Assembly: GCF_004664715.2 (NCBI RefSeq) | Contig: NC_051067.1 | Location: 64,595,482 to 64,659,481 of the forward strand | Length of the DNA: 64,000 nucleotides | Direction: 5' to 3' | Source of the DNA: Peromyscus leucopus | Taxonomy: Eukaryota > Chordata > Mammalia > Rodentia > Cricetidae | Shown: positions 1-11,461 of the stretch, one piece after another | Layout of the letters: each line of letters opens with the position of its first letter | How positions within the stretch are numbered: position 1 is the first letter of the stretch | The notes under the pieces: generated by a model | What the model was told of the DNA's origin: nothing | Databases searched by the model: none | What the model saw: only the letters and a program-made list of their open reading frames with translations | Program-made: the position numbers and the translations under genes

Positions 1-817
1 TCTCTACTGTAAAAAGAAAATACCAGATCTCCATAGGAGCTTTTCAGTTGGCTTTTAAAAAATATTTCTCTCTTTAAAAAAGGTCAATATGATATAAAGG
101 GAGAACATGTGCATAACTAAGCCTTGCAAATTAGAAAATAATAATTGTATCAAACGTGATGGATGCAGTAATTCTAAGACACATGCCTATTAAAATGAAA
201 GAGGGAACAAGCATCTTCTATACTCTGCCATATTACTTATTCCTAGAATTTTAATGCTACACCTGTATCTGGCAGGCAGGGACAGAAGCTGCAGGAGGAG
301 TCTGGTCCAGCAGTGAAGTCAAAACATGATGACTGGCGTTAGAAGGATAAGAGATATATCCATGCCAGGAGTTATGGCTGACACATTCCTAGAGTTAGCA
401 CAGAAAAGCTAAACTGTGAGGTGGACAACGGCTGTCTTCAATGCCCTCCACCCATCCCACACCCACTAGAAAGTACCTACTCCAAGTATCTTATATTCCC
501 CACAAAAGATCGCATCTATTTCTAAACATTTGCTTAGGCTAAAAGTACCTACTTTATGGGAAATACTTTTTTGTAATGCTGTGAGGGTACTGTTAAAAAA
601 CACATAAGGCAAGAACTTTTAATCTAGCAGTAGAGGTAAGATATACCATACTATGTGTGATTGAGTGAGTGCCAGGTGAATGGATTCAGATTATGCTCCT
701 GGGAGTTGAAGGGAAAGGGCTTGTAGAGCCTGGGGTGAAAATGAATGGGAACATGAAGTGCTGGAATTTGTACAGGGCTTTTGTGAATTGATAAGCTTTT
801 TAAATACATTATTGGTA
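1..817. other. Unique intronic sequence
   Basis: I see no gene, recognisable repeat or strong motif here. It is AT-rich single-copy-looking DNA. Confidence 0.5.
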
Positions 818-1003
818 GTGTTTATTTTATGTGGATGGGTGTTCTCCTTGCATGTATGTCTGTGTACCACATTCATGCAGTGCCTGTGGAGGCCAGAAGA
901 GGGCATTAGGTGTGAGCCACCATATGGGTGCTGTGACTTGAATCTGAGTCCCCTAGAAGAGTAATCAGTGCTCTTAACTGCTGAGCCATCTCTCCACCCC
1001 TGG
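818..1003 (-). repeat. B2/B3-type SINE
   Basis: Read on the minus strand, the right end gives the tRNA-derived head (GAGATGGCTCAGCAGTTAAG type) and the left part the B2/B3 body with GCCTCCACAGGCACTG. It is diverged and lacks a clean A-tail. It explains the antisense reading frame in this area. Confidence 0.75.
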
Positions 1004-1044
1004 AAAGTTGAGATCGTAGCATCACTTCTGTGAAAAATTAGCAA

Positions 1045-1115
1045 CTGATGTACTCTCTGCATTTCACCATCTGTAAAATGAAAGACATGGACTAGATGGG
1101 GATTTGAGATGTCCT
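1045..1115 (+). repeat. MIR fragment
   Basis: Contains the MIR core signature 'ttcaccatctgtaaaatga' followed by 'ggactagatg'. This is a short fragment of an ancient tRNA-derived mammalian SINE. Confidence 0.55.
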
Positions 1116-1144
1116 GAAGCCAAATGCAGCACAACACCTTACCG

Positions 1145-1200
1145 TTATGAATGAAGTTTTATTGGAACACACTTCTGCTCACTCATTATTTAAGGTTGTT
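1145..1200. repeat. MER5-like hAT fragment
   Basis: The string 'gttttattggaacac' with 'ctcactcattatttaagg' resembles the MER5/Charlie family of non-autonomous hAT transposons. It is short and decayed. Confidence 0.35.
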
Positions 1201-1591
1201 TTCACACTACCGAGATAACCCCATACTGTACACATTTACTACCTAATCCTTTACAGAAACAGCTTGCCAACTTATGTATTATGCCATTACTCCCAATGTT
1301 CAGATGCCTAAATGAATCAGATAAGTACCAGACGTCAGCGGCACAGGCACAGTCACTGGATCTCTTTGGCTTAGTTTTCATCTTCAGTTTTGATAGACTT
1401 TGATAGTGAGAGCTATTTTCTCCATAGAAAGAAAGACAGAAAGAAACTTGCAATTGGCCTTCAATATCTGTATGGAGTGAACTCTGTGCTGAATGGGGCA
1501 CCCAATGCTCTGAATGAGGGCAGCAGCCGCTTGACCACAGGAGAATGTAAGTCCACCATTGCCCACTCTTCCATGTGGTTTTATCCACACT

Positions 1592-1665
1592 CAATGATAG
1601 GGATTGAATGTAGAGCCGTATACATGGTAGGCAGACACTCTACCACAGGGCTGTATTTCCAGCTT
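1592..1665 (-). repeat. ID-type SINE
   Basis: On the minus strand it reads as an ID-element head: 'tgtggtagagtgtctgcct' with a box-B-like 'attcaatccc'. It is tRNA-Ala/BC1-derived and is not a functional tRNA gene. Confidence 0.6.
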
Positions 1666-2290
1666 CACATGTAGACGTGCACAGGATATCATTAAGACAT
1701 TTTTTTTTTCAGTCTAGCAACCACTAAATCTGTCTGCAAGGAACCTGTGCCTTGGGATTCCACTCTGACTTTTGGCTAGTTGTTTGGTAGTTAGCTGGAT
1801 TTGTGCTAATAGAATTTAAAGGTCAAAGTACCTATGAGCACTAGGTGGTAAGCAGGAAGCAATAGAATAAAGGCCTGTGTGTGATGGGACACATCAGAGG
1901 ACAGGGAGCCGCTGTTAGGAGTCACATGTATGGGAGGAGGACATGTTGATGAGCCTGGGGCAGTGAAGGAAACCATCTTGGGAACAGCTTCGGGTCCCAG
2001 ATTAAAGAAAGAGGTGACCATGGCATTATCCCAGAATAAAATGGTGTCTGTGGTTTAATTGTATGGTGGAGTTACAGAGCTAGAGAAACGGTTATTCACT
2101 GCAGGATAACCAAAGGTCCCATATTGCCCAGGATTGAGTCCTTTTCTTGGCTATCATTAGATATCCAGCGTTCTGGCTAGGACAGTCATGGAGAACAGCT
2201 ATTTGATGAGAGATGAGAATTACCAGACTAATTCTATAATCTAGAAATAAGACAACAAGCTTCCTGTGCTAAAAGATCTTCATCCTATTC

Positions 2291-2641
2291 TGTTATTCAA
2301 ATCTTAGATGGTCTTATACTAAAAAAAAAAAAAAAAAAATACAGAGCCAGTTATCAAGATGAAAGCTGAAAGATCAGAAAAGCAGGTCAGCCAGCCACTA
2401 GTTCTTACCCCTATGAAATCCTCAGACTAAAGAGAGTGAGTTCCTGTTTTCCTGTTTTCTCACACCTTATCTACCTTTCTCTGCCCAGACATCACTTCCT
2501 GGGATTAAAGGAGTGTGTACTTCCCAGTACTGGGATTAAAAGTGTGTGCCACCACTGCCTGACCTCTATGTCTAGTCTAGTGGCTGATTCTGTCCTCTGA
2601 TCCTCATGCAAGTTTATTAGGGTACACAATATATCACCATA
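2291..2641 (-). mobile_element. Solo class II ERV LTR
   Basis: A 351-bp solo LTR, minus strand, flanked by a perfect 6-bp target duplication CTATTC (2285-2290 and 2642-2647). On the minus strand it begins TATGGTGATAT and follows the same order of blocks as the LTRs at 44904 and 46883: CCTAATAA, CAGCCACTAGA, a B1-like stretch with two TTTAATCCCA motifs, AGATAAGGTGTGA, then ATAAGACCATCTAAGAT. The left part contains an A-run at 2321-2338. It is an older, shorter relative of that family, reduced to one LTR by recombination between the pair. Confidence 0.85.
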
Positions 2642-2647
2642 CTATTC

Positions 2648-4630
2648 TATTCCAATGGATGACTTCTTTCTGAATTTTTATGAAAACTTTGCTCAGTTCT
2701 GAGTATGTTCTGGCTGTAAAACCTTACTTTTCTCAAAGGACTAAGCTGATTCAGTGGCATGGTTTAGTGGCATATGGCCAGCCACGGAGAAGCTATTGTG
2801 TGAAAGGCTATATGCTAGAGGAAGGAAAGCTTGCTGCTCACGAGACTACTAAAGGTTTCCCAAAAGGACCATTGTGACACCATACTACTTAATATTTGTG
2901 AAGACCTGAACAATTAATGGCCCCCCTCCTTTTTTTGCACCTTCTTTTAGAATTGACATGGCTAAAGAAGTTGACTAACTTTGCCAGAGTCCAAAACCTA
3001 TTAAATGGCAGAGCCAGATTTTAAAACAAGACCTTCTAACTCCTCTCCCTGCAGGACGACTTACCTCCCCTGCATCCTCAGCCATCCACTTCCCCCACCC
3101 CCACATCTGCCCTCTTTAGGGTTCTGGCCCTGAGCACAGATGCCCACCTCCTGGGAAATAAATGAGCTGCCTCAGACAAGCTAGCCGACTGCCTCAAAAG
3201 AGCCAGTAGCCTGAAGGAAATTCAAGGGAGAGCCACATGAATAATTAAGAGCCCAGAAGAATTGATCTGTCAGGAAAGATTAGAAGAATTCAATAAAGTG
3301 TACTTTGCCTAAGCTAAGACAAGGGAGGAGGAAGTGTGTGTATTTGTGTGGGAGGGGTGTTGAGGAGCAAGGGAACAAAGTCATCACAGGGTAGGTGGGC
3401 TTTCTTCTGGCTACATGCAGCACAAAGAGGCAATGATGAGGAGAAGATATAAAAAGAAGAATACACAAAGGCAAACCTGAAGGATAATTTCCCAAGGAAC
3501 ATACTTACCCTAAAACCCATTGAAGAATACCATCTATGCACCCTAAGTGAATGGATAAAATCCCAGTAGCTCTGCTTTCTCCATTCCAAGTAGACTACAT
3601 TTCCTAAGCAGAAAATATTGAGTTCAAAGTCCTTGCTAGGTCTTTTTAACAGCCAGGTTTGTCCAGGTAACTCATATGTGAAAATGAATTACTTTATCGT
3701 ACCAGTCAATTTTCAATTACACAGGAGAGCCAGCTTAGAACTATGATGGACTAAAGTGAGCATGACTTTTCTGGGCTCTGCTGTATACATCACACAGACA
3801 TTCTGCTCCATATTTGCTTGCTCAGTGTCATACACATGGACAGGTACTCTGTACAGTTCTGTTTTCTTTTTAATTCTAAGACCTACTTTATACTTATTCA
3901 TTTCCTATGATAGTTCTACAAGCCAAGAACTAGGCTAATTGCCAACCTACTGTGGTGGCCAAGACAGGCTCAGATCCTGTCCTCACAAAGCTGTATAATC
4001 CAGTGATGCCGATCAGTATTTAAATGACATCCACAAAGGCCATCAATGTAAAATAGTGTGAATTACCATGAAGGAGAGGAATGTAGTGTTAATCATGCTA
4101 TGAAACAAGAGGATATCTCTGTGCAAGAAGGCAGAATGGCCTCTGTAAGAAAAGGCAATAAAGCTAAAGCCTGAATCAGGTAGGTGCTGGGAAGGAAGAG
4201 ACTAACATCTCTTGGCAATGGGGAGATGATCTCCAGTCATGACAGATTTCATAAGAATGTTTGCTTTACTGAGGGCATCATCCAACAACTGGTTCAAGGA
4301 TGTGATTATTACTGGAACTTTGGGTCAAGTTCTATTAGCTCTCAAACCCTAGGGCAGGAATCCAAAGGCCAGGCATGTATGGAGTAAGTGGTCAATCAGC
4401 GAATAAAAACTGCACTAATGTTCACACTGAGCTTCCCTAGGTGGTTCTGTGCATAGTGTCATATTCTAAAACCAATTGGCTGATGGAAAAGTACAAGTTT
4501 AAGACCAAACTCCTATTTCTAGAGAATTCATTAGGATTCAGAGAAAGAGCTACATGGAAAGGCTATTGTCACTGTATAATATACTGACTGAGGTCAGAGG
4601 AACTTTGTCCCCATACAGCCTGAGAGTTAT
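2648..4630. other. Mostly unique intronic sequence with a MIR fragment
   Basis: No gene. At about 2955-3040 there is a minus-strand MIR-like piece ('attaaatggcagagccag'). The rest shows no repeat that I recognise. Confidence 0.45.
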
Positions 4631-4634
4631 GAGC

Positions 4635-4830
4635 ATGGGATCTATAGTCAGACTGAATTCTACCTCTGCATAGAGATGGACCCTGAGCAAGCTGCTGAAC
4701 TTCTCAATGCTTCAGTTTCCCCCAGTGCAAAACATGAGACAACAGCAGGGCTTATCTTACCAGATTTTATGAGGTTTATGTCATCAATACATATGAATAT
4801 CCTAGAATTATGTCTAGCACATACTCTTTC
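4635..4830 (+). repeat. MIR SINE
   Basis: Full-length-looking MIR in sense: 'agtcagactgaattc', 'gaccctgagcaagctgctga', 'cttcagtttccccc', then 'tgtctagcacatac'. These are in the consensus order. Old and single-copy in appearance. Confidence 0.75.
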
Positions 4831-5070
4831 CTTACAAAGTGTCGTCATTATCATCATTATCATCCACAAGAGAGTGCCAAGGTTAGTCTACTCCCAGCTC
4901 TTCGGTCTCTAAAGGCAAAAGCTGAAGTCATTCCAGTGACCAAATGAGGTAAAATAATTGATATGCTAAGTTCAGAAGTTGTTAAAACATATAAATCCTG
5001 GCTGATGATGCTTGGGTAGACATTCAAATAGGACACTGTTGAGACTTTATCACGTTGGACAGGGGTTCTT

Positions 5071-5072
<2 letters not shown>

Positions 5073-5155
<83 letters not shown>
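5073..5155. repeat. (CT)n-(TA)n compound microsatellite
   Basis: About 14 CT dinucleotides run directly into about 21 TA dinucleotides, followed by TGTA repeats. The TA part is self-complementary and could extrude as a hairpin. Confidence 0.95.
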
Positions 5156-5310
5156 AATGATCAGCAGGGTCAGCAGGAAGCCCTACAGTTAAGCTTTGAA
5201 TTCAAATATGGGGACTCTCTAGAGCAACATTAGACAAGATCCTTCAGAAAAATGGCTTTGATCTTGAAATAGGGAAGCTAGATGCTGTAAATAAAGATGT
5301 CTCTAGTGGG

Positions 5311-5392
5311 AATTCCATTATTCAAATAGGACCAAGTCCATGGTTCCCAAAAATTCTATTATTCAAATGGGGCCAAATCCATGGTCCCCAAA
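5311..5392 (+). repeat. Tandem duplication of a 41-bp unit
   Basis: Two consecutive 41-bp copies, each of the form AATTC(C/T)ATTATTCAAAT..., ending TCCATGGT(T/C)CCCAAA. They differ at only a few positions. The left copy plus about 25 bp upstream recurs at 6436-6488. Confidence 0.85.
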
Positions 5393-5689
5393 TTTGCCCA
5401 AATGAGTCATCATAGAATCCTCCCAAGAGCCCTTGTGAAATGTCAATGTCTATGTCCAACCACAGATCCACCCAGTAGCAAAAATGGTGTTGGTGACATT
5501 TTTAAAAGTTTCCTCCAAAGGCCCCATGTCCCATGTTTAACAGAATGGCACAGGCATTTGGTGTAGCTAAGGTAATTTAAGACTTACAAGTAAGAAGTGG
5601 AGAGATCAGGTTTCCAACAGCTTCTTCCTTCCCTAACCCCAAGAACTTCTGGCCCCTACAGCCACCATTCCACTTTCTCTCTGAATTTT

Positions 5690-6225
5690 ATTATCATCTG
5701 TACCTTATATAAGTAGAACCACATAATATTTGCATTTTTGTGAGTAGCTCGTTTCACATAGCATAATGTCCTCAAGGGCTGTTCGTATTATGGTATATAT
5801 CAAATTTCTTTCCTTTGTAAGGCTGAACAATATTTCTATCCACTCACCACTGACAGAACCTTGGATAGCCTCCACCTTTTGACTATGATTGAAATGCTGT
5901 TATGAAGACGGTGTACAAGAAGCTCCTGAGATGCACTTTCAATTCCAGAAGGAGAACTGTTGGACCTTAAAATGGTTCTATTTTTAAGGTTTTGCAAGGA
6001 CCTGGCATGCCTTTTCCCATTAGAGTTGCACCATGTACATTCTCATCATCAGGGCTCAGTGGCCCCAGCTTTCCCACAGAGTCTCTAGCCCTTTGCTGTT
6101 TTCTGGAGGCTTTTGCTCCACGGGCATTTCCACCATTGGAGGGTCAGTGGAATCCATTTGGCTTTGACTGGTTATCATTTCCCTAATGATCATGATGTTG
6201 GGGGAAGGAGTATTGGTAAAATGTA
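5690..6225 (-). repeat. L1M fragment (ORF2 3' region)
   Basis: Blocks in order match the reverse complement of the old mammalian L1 ORF2 end: 'taagtagaaccacataat', 'catagcataatgtcctcaa', 'aaggctgaacaatattt', 'tccaccttttgactat', 'ttgcaccatgtacattctc', 'catttccctaatgat'. No intact frame remains. Ancient, minus-strand. Confidence 0.75.
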
Positions 6226-7094
6226 TAATTCCATTCTTGGCATCTCTAGGTAGCATCTCCTCGTGTCATGATTTACAACCACATTGCCCATCCTCTCATG
6301 TTGCTAGCTGTGCCTTTTTGGGTGTTCCCTGAAGCAATGGTTGGCTCAAGGATATGTATCATCAATCAAGATTGAATTGAAAAATATCTTTCTCCAACAT
6401 ACACAGGTCACCAGCTCTATCCTTGTGAGAAAATGTAAATAAAGATGTCTCTAGTGGGAATTCCATTATTCAAACAGGACCAAGTCCTGTGTTTACTGAG
6501 AGGCCCATATCATGATACACATAGGACCCAAACATATAAATCAGGTAAATCTCATAATATCACAAACTGCTGACCAAGCAGAGAGAAGATCGGGCCAATG
6601 TGCCCAATGCCGGGACTATAGCCAAGAGGTCTGGTCTGACATCTAAGCCCGCAATTCAATCCAATGCCACTATGAGGAGACTGCTTGCTGCAAGAAAAGA
6701 TGAAGAGAAGAGGCATGACTTAATAACCGCCAATGAGGCTCAGCTTGAGCTGAGGTGTTTATATTCATCACCTTACCTTTCTCTAGCTCTTGAAAATGTG
6801 ACATGATTTATCCATTGACCAAAAGATCCAGTTTATTTTAGATATCTGAAACTCAACCTATAGAAATGTCTACATGGTGAGGAAGGGTCTCGGATATGAA
6901 GGAAAGGGGAACCTGGGAGAATGGTTGAGAAGAGAATTTCAGAAATTCGGAACTGTATAAAGGTATTTATTTTGGCTTCCAGGAAGATTGTACTCCTCTA
7001 TCTGACAGAGGGCCCAAGAAAGTGGAAAATACTTGAAACCAGGCCATATTGCTCGAAGGCAGATGTTTTCACTCTTTGCTGCTGTTAGTATGTA
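6226..7094. other. Intronic sequence, no gene
   Basis: No gene found. Apart from the 53-bp echo of the 5.3-kb sequence at 6436-6488, I see nothing recognisable. Confidence 0.45.
6436..6488 (+). repeat. Dispersed duplicate of 5287-5340
   Basis: Begins TGTAAATAAAGATGTCTCTA and runs through GGGAATTCCATTATTCAAA to AGGACCAAGTCC, matching 5287-5340 with one visible difference (C for T after CAAA). Same orientation, about 1.15 kb apart. Confidence 0.85.
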
Positions 7095-7345
7095 CACACT
7101 GCCAGTTGACAAACGGTGCTTCAAACAAGGAAGGGAAAAATCACTCCCAGTAGCTGAAGCTCAGTCTTTTAAACAAAAGAGGACTCTTCATCAGAGGTTC
7201 GTTTCTAATCCTTCAGCTACAGTTAAGTGCAGCCATTTTGGATGAGCCTTTCTGAGTCTATTGACGGTCAAATTGCACTATTGATGGATGCCAATTGCCA
7301 ACGCAGAGCCTCCTGTCCAGATTCCTTTCAACTGGTCTGAAATGA
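7095..7345 (+). repeat. Left copy of a direct duplication
   Basis: Diverged but collinear with 8262-8505. Shared anchors include 'GGTTCGTTTCTAATCCTTCA', 'GCTACAGTTAA', 'GCAGAGCCTCC' and 'TTGATGG...CAAATTGCAC'. The right end is bounded by the pyrimidine tract at 7355. Not recognised as a named repeat family. Confidence 0.75.
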
Positions 7346-7354
7346 TTGCTTTCA

Positions 7355-7416
7355 TTTTTCTTTTCTTCTTTTCTTTTCTTTTCTTTTCTTTTCTTTTCTT
7401 TTCTTTTCTTTTCTTT

Positions 7417-7452
<36 letters not shown>

Positions 7453-7454
7453 TT
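7355..7454. repeat. 100-bp homopyrimidine tract (TTTTC)n(TTTC)n
   Basis: An uninterrupted run of C and T only, first mainly TTTTC units and then TTTC units. It accounts for the Lys/Arg/Glu-rich frames predicted here, which are not genes. Confidence 0.95.
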
Positions 7455-8261
7455 GATTCTTGATGTCTGACTTCTCATACTTCTCTTTCCTACATTTTTT
7501 TGGCATTCTACCATCACCAGGAACACATTAGACATTAGAAAACTCCTTATTTAAGCCCAAGGGTGAATCAGAGAAAATATTCATGGAAGAAATCAACACA
7601 TCATAAAGGGGCAGAGCTGTGCAGGAAGACCGATCAGCCAATCAAGGTGAATGTCCACAGCCAGGGATCACACTCTCCAGAAATAAGACAGGAAAGAACA
7701 TGAGCATAATCTGTCTTGTCTTGAGACACACTGGGAACAAAGCTTTCCATCTATCCTGAGGAGTAACCCCTCCCTCCCACTTGAACACCTCTCTTACTTG
7801 CTAACCACAAAAGAAAACTAGAGGAAGATCCAGAAGTAGTCCCTTTCCAAGGTGATAACTTGAAAGACAGTCAGTCTGCTCCACTAGGGGAGTGGAGCAA
7901 TAAGAAATAAGGAGTAGAGATTGGGAAGCCTCTATCAGCAGTGGTGTGTAGTAGCATTCATTTTCAATTCCTCCCACCACCATCCTACCCGGCATCCTTT
8001 CTCAGCAAGCTCTAGAGACCACCAGGGAATCGGTCTCACCAGGGCTGGTGTTACAGGCACACTGAAGGAAACCTGTATTTGTGCCTCCCAAGAACCAGTC
8101 CTCATTCACAGTATACCCTAGGAGTCCTGACTGCAGTTTCCTCCTTCCTGCCCTGCTGTCCTTTCTTCCACCTCACTAGATTCATTGGGATCTTGCTATT
8201 GAGAGTAGGTGGCCAAAATTCACTGGCCAAGTATCCAAGGAACATGAGCCACATTTTTTCC
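7455..8261. other. Unique sequence between the duplicated blocks
   Basis: No gene or recognised repeat. It is the spacer between the direct duplicates. Confidence 0.4.
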
Positions 8262-8505
8262 TTGCCAAACAGACAACCTTTGATTCAAACAATGAAGAAA
8301 ATCCCCAGATTTTCAGCACTTTGAAGCTCACTCTTTGAGACAAAGGAGGGCTCACTCACCACGGGTTCGTTTCTAATCCTTCAGCTACAGTTAAATACAG
8401 CCATTTTGGAAGGGCTATTGATGGCCAAATTGCACAATTGATTGATACCAACTGCAAACGCAGAGCCTCCCATCCAAATCCCTTTAATTGGTCTTGAATG
8501 ATACT
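8262..8505 (+). repeat. Right copy of a direct duplication
   Basis: Partner of 7095-7345, about 1.16 kb away in the same orientation. Similarity starts near TGCCAAACAGACAA and continues through TTCAAACAATGAAG, TTTGAAGCTCA and CGCAGAGCCTCCCAT. It ends before an ordinary AT-rich sequence, with no pyrimidine tract. Confidence 0.75.
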
Positions 8506-8954
8506 CTTTTTAAATTACTTGGGCAGAGAAAGGAAAGAAATGTGCCAAAGACAACTTACACAAAGAAAATTAACACCCTGTCTTTGTTTCATTTTTCCCT
8601 GGCATAGATACGGACTTCCAAGTTATTATTTTTTTTTCCTTGAGAAGTAGTGAGAACGCGAACAGCAGTTGGAACTTTTCTTGTTCAGTTACCATAATTA
8701 GAAAAATAGACTAAAATTATGCAGAAGCAGATTGAGGGGGAAAGAGTTCTGCTTTCATATGAAATAGTGAATTCTTTTTTCTTTTTTAATTCAAAGATGC
8801 TTCTCCCTCCGCACATGTCTTTCATCTCAAGAGTAGTTACTGCACTGCTTTCAAGTCTCAGGTTTAACAACTAGTGCCTTCTTCAAAGAACGGGAGGCAC
8901 TGATTGGAAGTGTGTCTGTGGCCATTGCCGCATTTCCTCAGAGGGTGTTCTGGG

Positions 8955-9262
8955 GCTTGGGAGAGGGCTCAGGCAGTAAACCACTTGCCACTCATACATG
9001 AGAACCTGAGTCTGACAGACCCCCTGGAACCCATGGGGGTGGGTGGTGTGAGGTATATGCCCCTAATCTCAGATCTGTGGAAGGGGAGACAGGATGAGCC
9101 TGGTGGTTCACTGGCTAGTCAGCCTGTTAGCATCAGTGAGCTCCAGGTCCAGGGAGAGACTGTATCACACACTAAAGTAAAGGACGATTGAGGAAGATAC
9201 TGTCAACCTCGGGCCTCCACATGTACCACCCCCCTACACATATGCACAGGTGTACAAGCAAG
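8955..9262 (+). repeat. B4-type composite SINE
   Basis: Order of blocks is that of the rodent B4/RSINE group: a tRNA-like head ('gagggctcaggcagtaaacc'), 'ggagacaggatgagcctgg', 'ctagtcagcctgttag', 'gtgagctccaggtccag', and a tail of 'cctccacatgtacca' with CA-rich end. Subfamily not assigned. Confidence 0.65.
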
Positions 9263-10419
9263 AAGTGGGGGGACATAGGTGTATGTGAGTTCTGCTACCC
9301 AGCCTCCTGCTAGAACGAAAGTAAACACAAAGCAGAGGACAAGTCCTTCTGCTCTGGTTTCACACACCTTCCTTCTCCTGTCCCCACACTTCACCTAGAG
9401 CCCCCCACCCCAAACTGGCTGCTGTCCAATGTACCTGTGATTTCCTCTGTTCTTGCTCATTTCCATACTGGGTCTTCACTCTCCCAGACACTCTTGTCCA
9501 ACAGCTCCTCGAGGTCCCACACTTTGTGGGTTACCCTGACTCCTCAGTCACCTGAGACCTCTGCTTTGAATCTCCACAGCACTTCTGTCTGTCTCTTTGA
9601 CCTCCCATTATTGGACCTTGTTTTCCTTTCTTTATGTTCTCAACCTGGTCACACTGAAAATCCCTGAATGGAGGACTGTCTGGACAGTGTTTCACCCCCT
9701 TTACTACTTAGAATGGAGGCTGGATGCTATGAGAAACACTTACTGGGCTACTTTATAGATTTGCTCCCCTTTACTTTTCTCCAAGCCTGAGTTCCACCAG
9801 CTGCGTCCCTCTCTACCAGTCACTGCAAACACAGCCCTTTGTGGTCATTTACCTGTGACCCTACACCAGCCTTCCCATTCAGTTCCTTGTTGGATGACTC
9901 CTACCATTACCCAAGTCTTCCTTGAAATAAGGCTTGATGGACAGCTATTCAGAAAACAGCTATGCCAACCTCTATGAACCCAATATATTCAGGTATATTC
10001 ACAAAGCTTTGAACATAAGGGTCACATTACATGTGTGTGACACTAAGATGCCATTTGTAACTCCTGCTGCTGTGTTCAAGAGACCAGACATGAGCCAGTT
10101 TGATTTTGCAGAAGTATCCTGCAGAGTATGTACCTTCTTTCATCAAAAGTCATCTGTATTGGTTTCATGTTGCTTCCTAGTGCTCATTCCAAGCAGGGTC
10201 TTTTGTTACCTGATCCCACTCTATCCTCCCATATTTACATAGTCTCATACATCTCCCTCCATCCTATACCCTGTTCAACTCCATTTGCTCACTCTTTCCT
10301 TCTTCCTGCCTTCCTGTCTTTTTTTGTGCCCCAGCCCAAGCCAACACCCATCTGTCTCCGATGAGTCTCTGACAGCCGCTCCTATGAAAAACAATCTCTT
10401 TCGTCTTTGTCTTTCCAAG
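9263..10419. other. Intronic sequence, pyrimidine-rich, possibly old L2
   Basis: No gene. The C/T-rich composition of 9430-9900 and 10200-10340 resembles decayed L2, but I could not align it convincingly. Confidence 0.3.
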
Positions 10420-10560
10420 TGTGGATAGTTAAATTATACAGCAGAGCACTTATTCCTCTTTATCTGGCATGTCACCATTTGGTTTTAAACGCTGATTTCT
10501 CAACCTAGATCGTAAGGTCCCCGACAATAGGGATGGGGTCTTTTAGTGTTTTCTTTATGG
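10420..10560 (+). repeat. L2 3'-end fragment
   Basis: Carries 'ctagatcgtaaggtccccga' and 'agggatggggtctttt', a diverged form of the L2 3' signature (CTGTAAGCTCC...GGGCAGGGAC). Confidence 0.5.
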
Positions 10561-10900
10561 GTTCATGGGTTAAATGTCAATCAATCCTTGATATCTGCTT
10601 AGCAAGAGATGGAAGATAGTTTCCCAGCAATTTATGTTAAAATTGACTTGATATTTGAAAAGTGTGACAATCCATTTTCTCGGTGAAAGTAAAGAGAGTG
10701 AGGGAGCAATCTGAGGAAGGGAATGAAATTTCGGGTCTGATTCTCGGGATATAAAATTAAAAGGCCATCTGCCTTTGAGATGCGGCAGATGTGCAGTTGA
10801 TATTCTCAGCTCATTTGCCACTTGAATTTTGCAGACATTTAATGCCGTAATTGTTTATACAGTAAGATTATAAATACCCTTTAGAGACTAGCTCGCTTCT
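10561..10900. promoter_or_regulatory. Candidate conserved non-coding element
   Basis: Repeat-free, AT-rich, with many intact short motifs (TCAATCAATCC, CAATTTATG, GGCAGATGTG, TTAATGCCGTAATTG) and no microsatellite noise. Its texture resembles vertebrate intronic enhancers, but I have no alignment, so this is a candidate only. Confidence 0.25.
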
Positions 10901-11074
10901 CTCACGCTCTCTCCTCCCAACCTGCACATACAGACTGGTCTTACTGAACTGCAGCTTTCAAAGTAGACAGTTTTAAAAGTGGGCATGGTGCCTTTTTGAA
11001 GATAGTAATTGGATAATACTTATCAAAATTTAAGGAGATATAGTCCTTGATCTAACACTCGCTGCCTAGAATTT

Positions 11075-11330
11075 TGTCCCATGCCATGCTCCAGCCATTT
11101 GCACAAAGATGTCTGCACATGAATGTTCGCTGTAGGGTAGTTTGCAATTATAATATATTAAAATAGCCTAAATGCCCATCAGTGAGGGACTATTAAATAT
11201 ATTATGAGTCATTCATGTAACAAAAGCAGTACAGCCTTTATAAAGAATGAGCTCAAGCTGTAGGTACTGACAAGGAAGGAGGTCACATATGTACAGGGGA
11301 ATTCTGAAAAGATACACAAGAAACTAAGAA
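11075..11330 (+). repeat. L1M 3'-end fragment
   Basis: Matches the order of the old L1 ORF2 end in sense: 'atgttcgctgtagggtag', 'aaatgcccatcagtgaggga', 'attaaatatattatgag', 'cagcctttataaagaatgag'. Decayed, no open frame. Confidence 0.65.
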
Positions 11331-11394
11331 CTGGGGTGAGAGGTAAGCTCATGTTTATTATACAGCCCTTTGTATTTAAGAACATTTTAACCGA

Positions 11395-11461
11395 GAAGTG
11401 TTTTTATTTTTAAAACTTGAAATTTTTAAAAATTTTAAAATTTAAAATTTGAAATTTGAAA
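11395..11461. repeat. A/T low-complexity tract
   Basis: Alternating runs of A and T (TTTAAAATTT units), partly self-complementary. Confidence 0.85.

Noticed and set aside
691..1137. 148-codon minus-strand frame
   Set aside because: Runs through a B2/B3 SINE and a MIR fragment.
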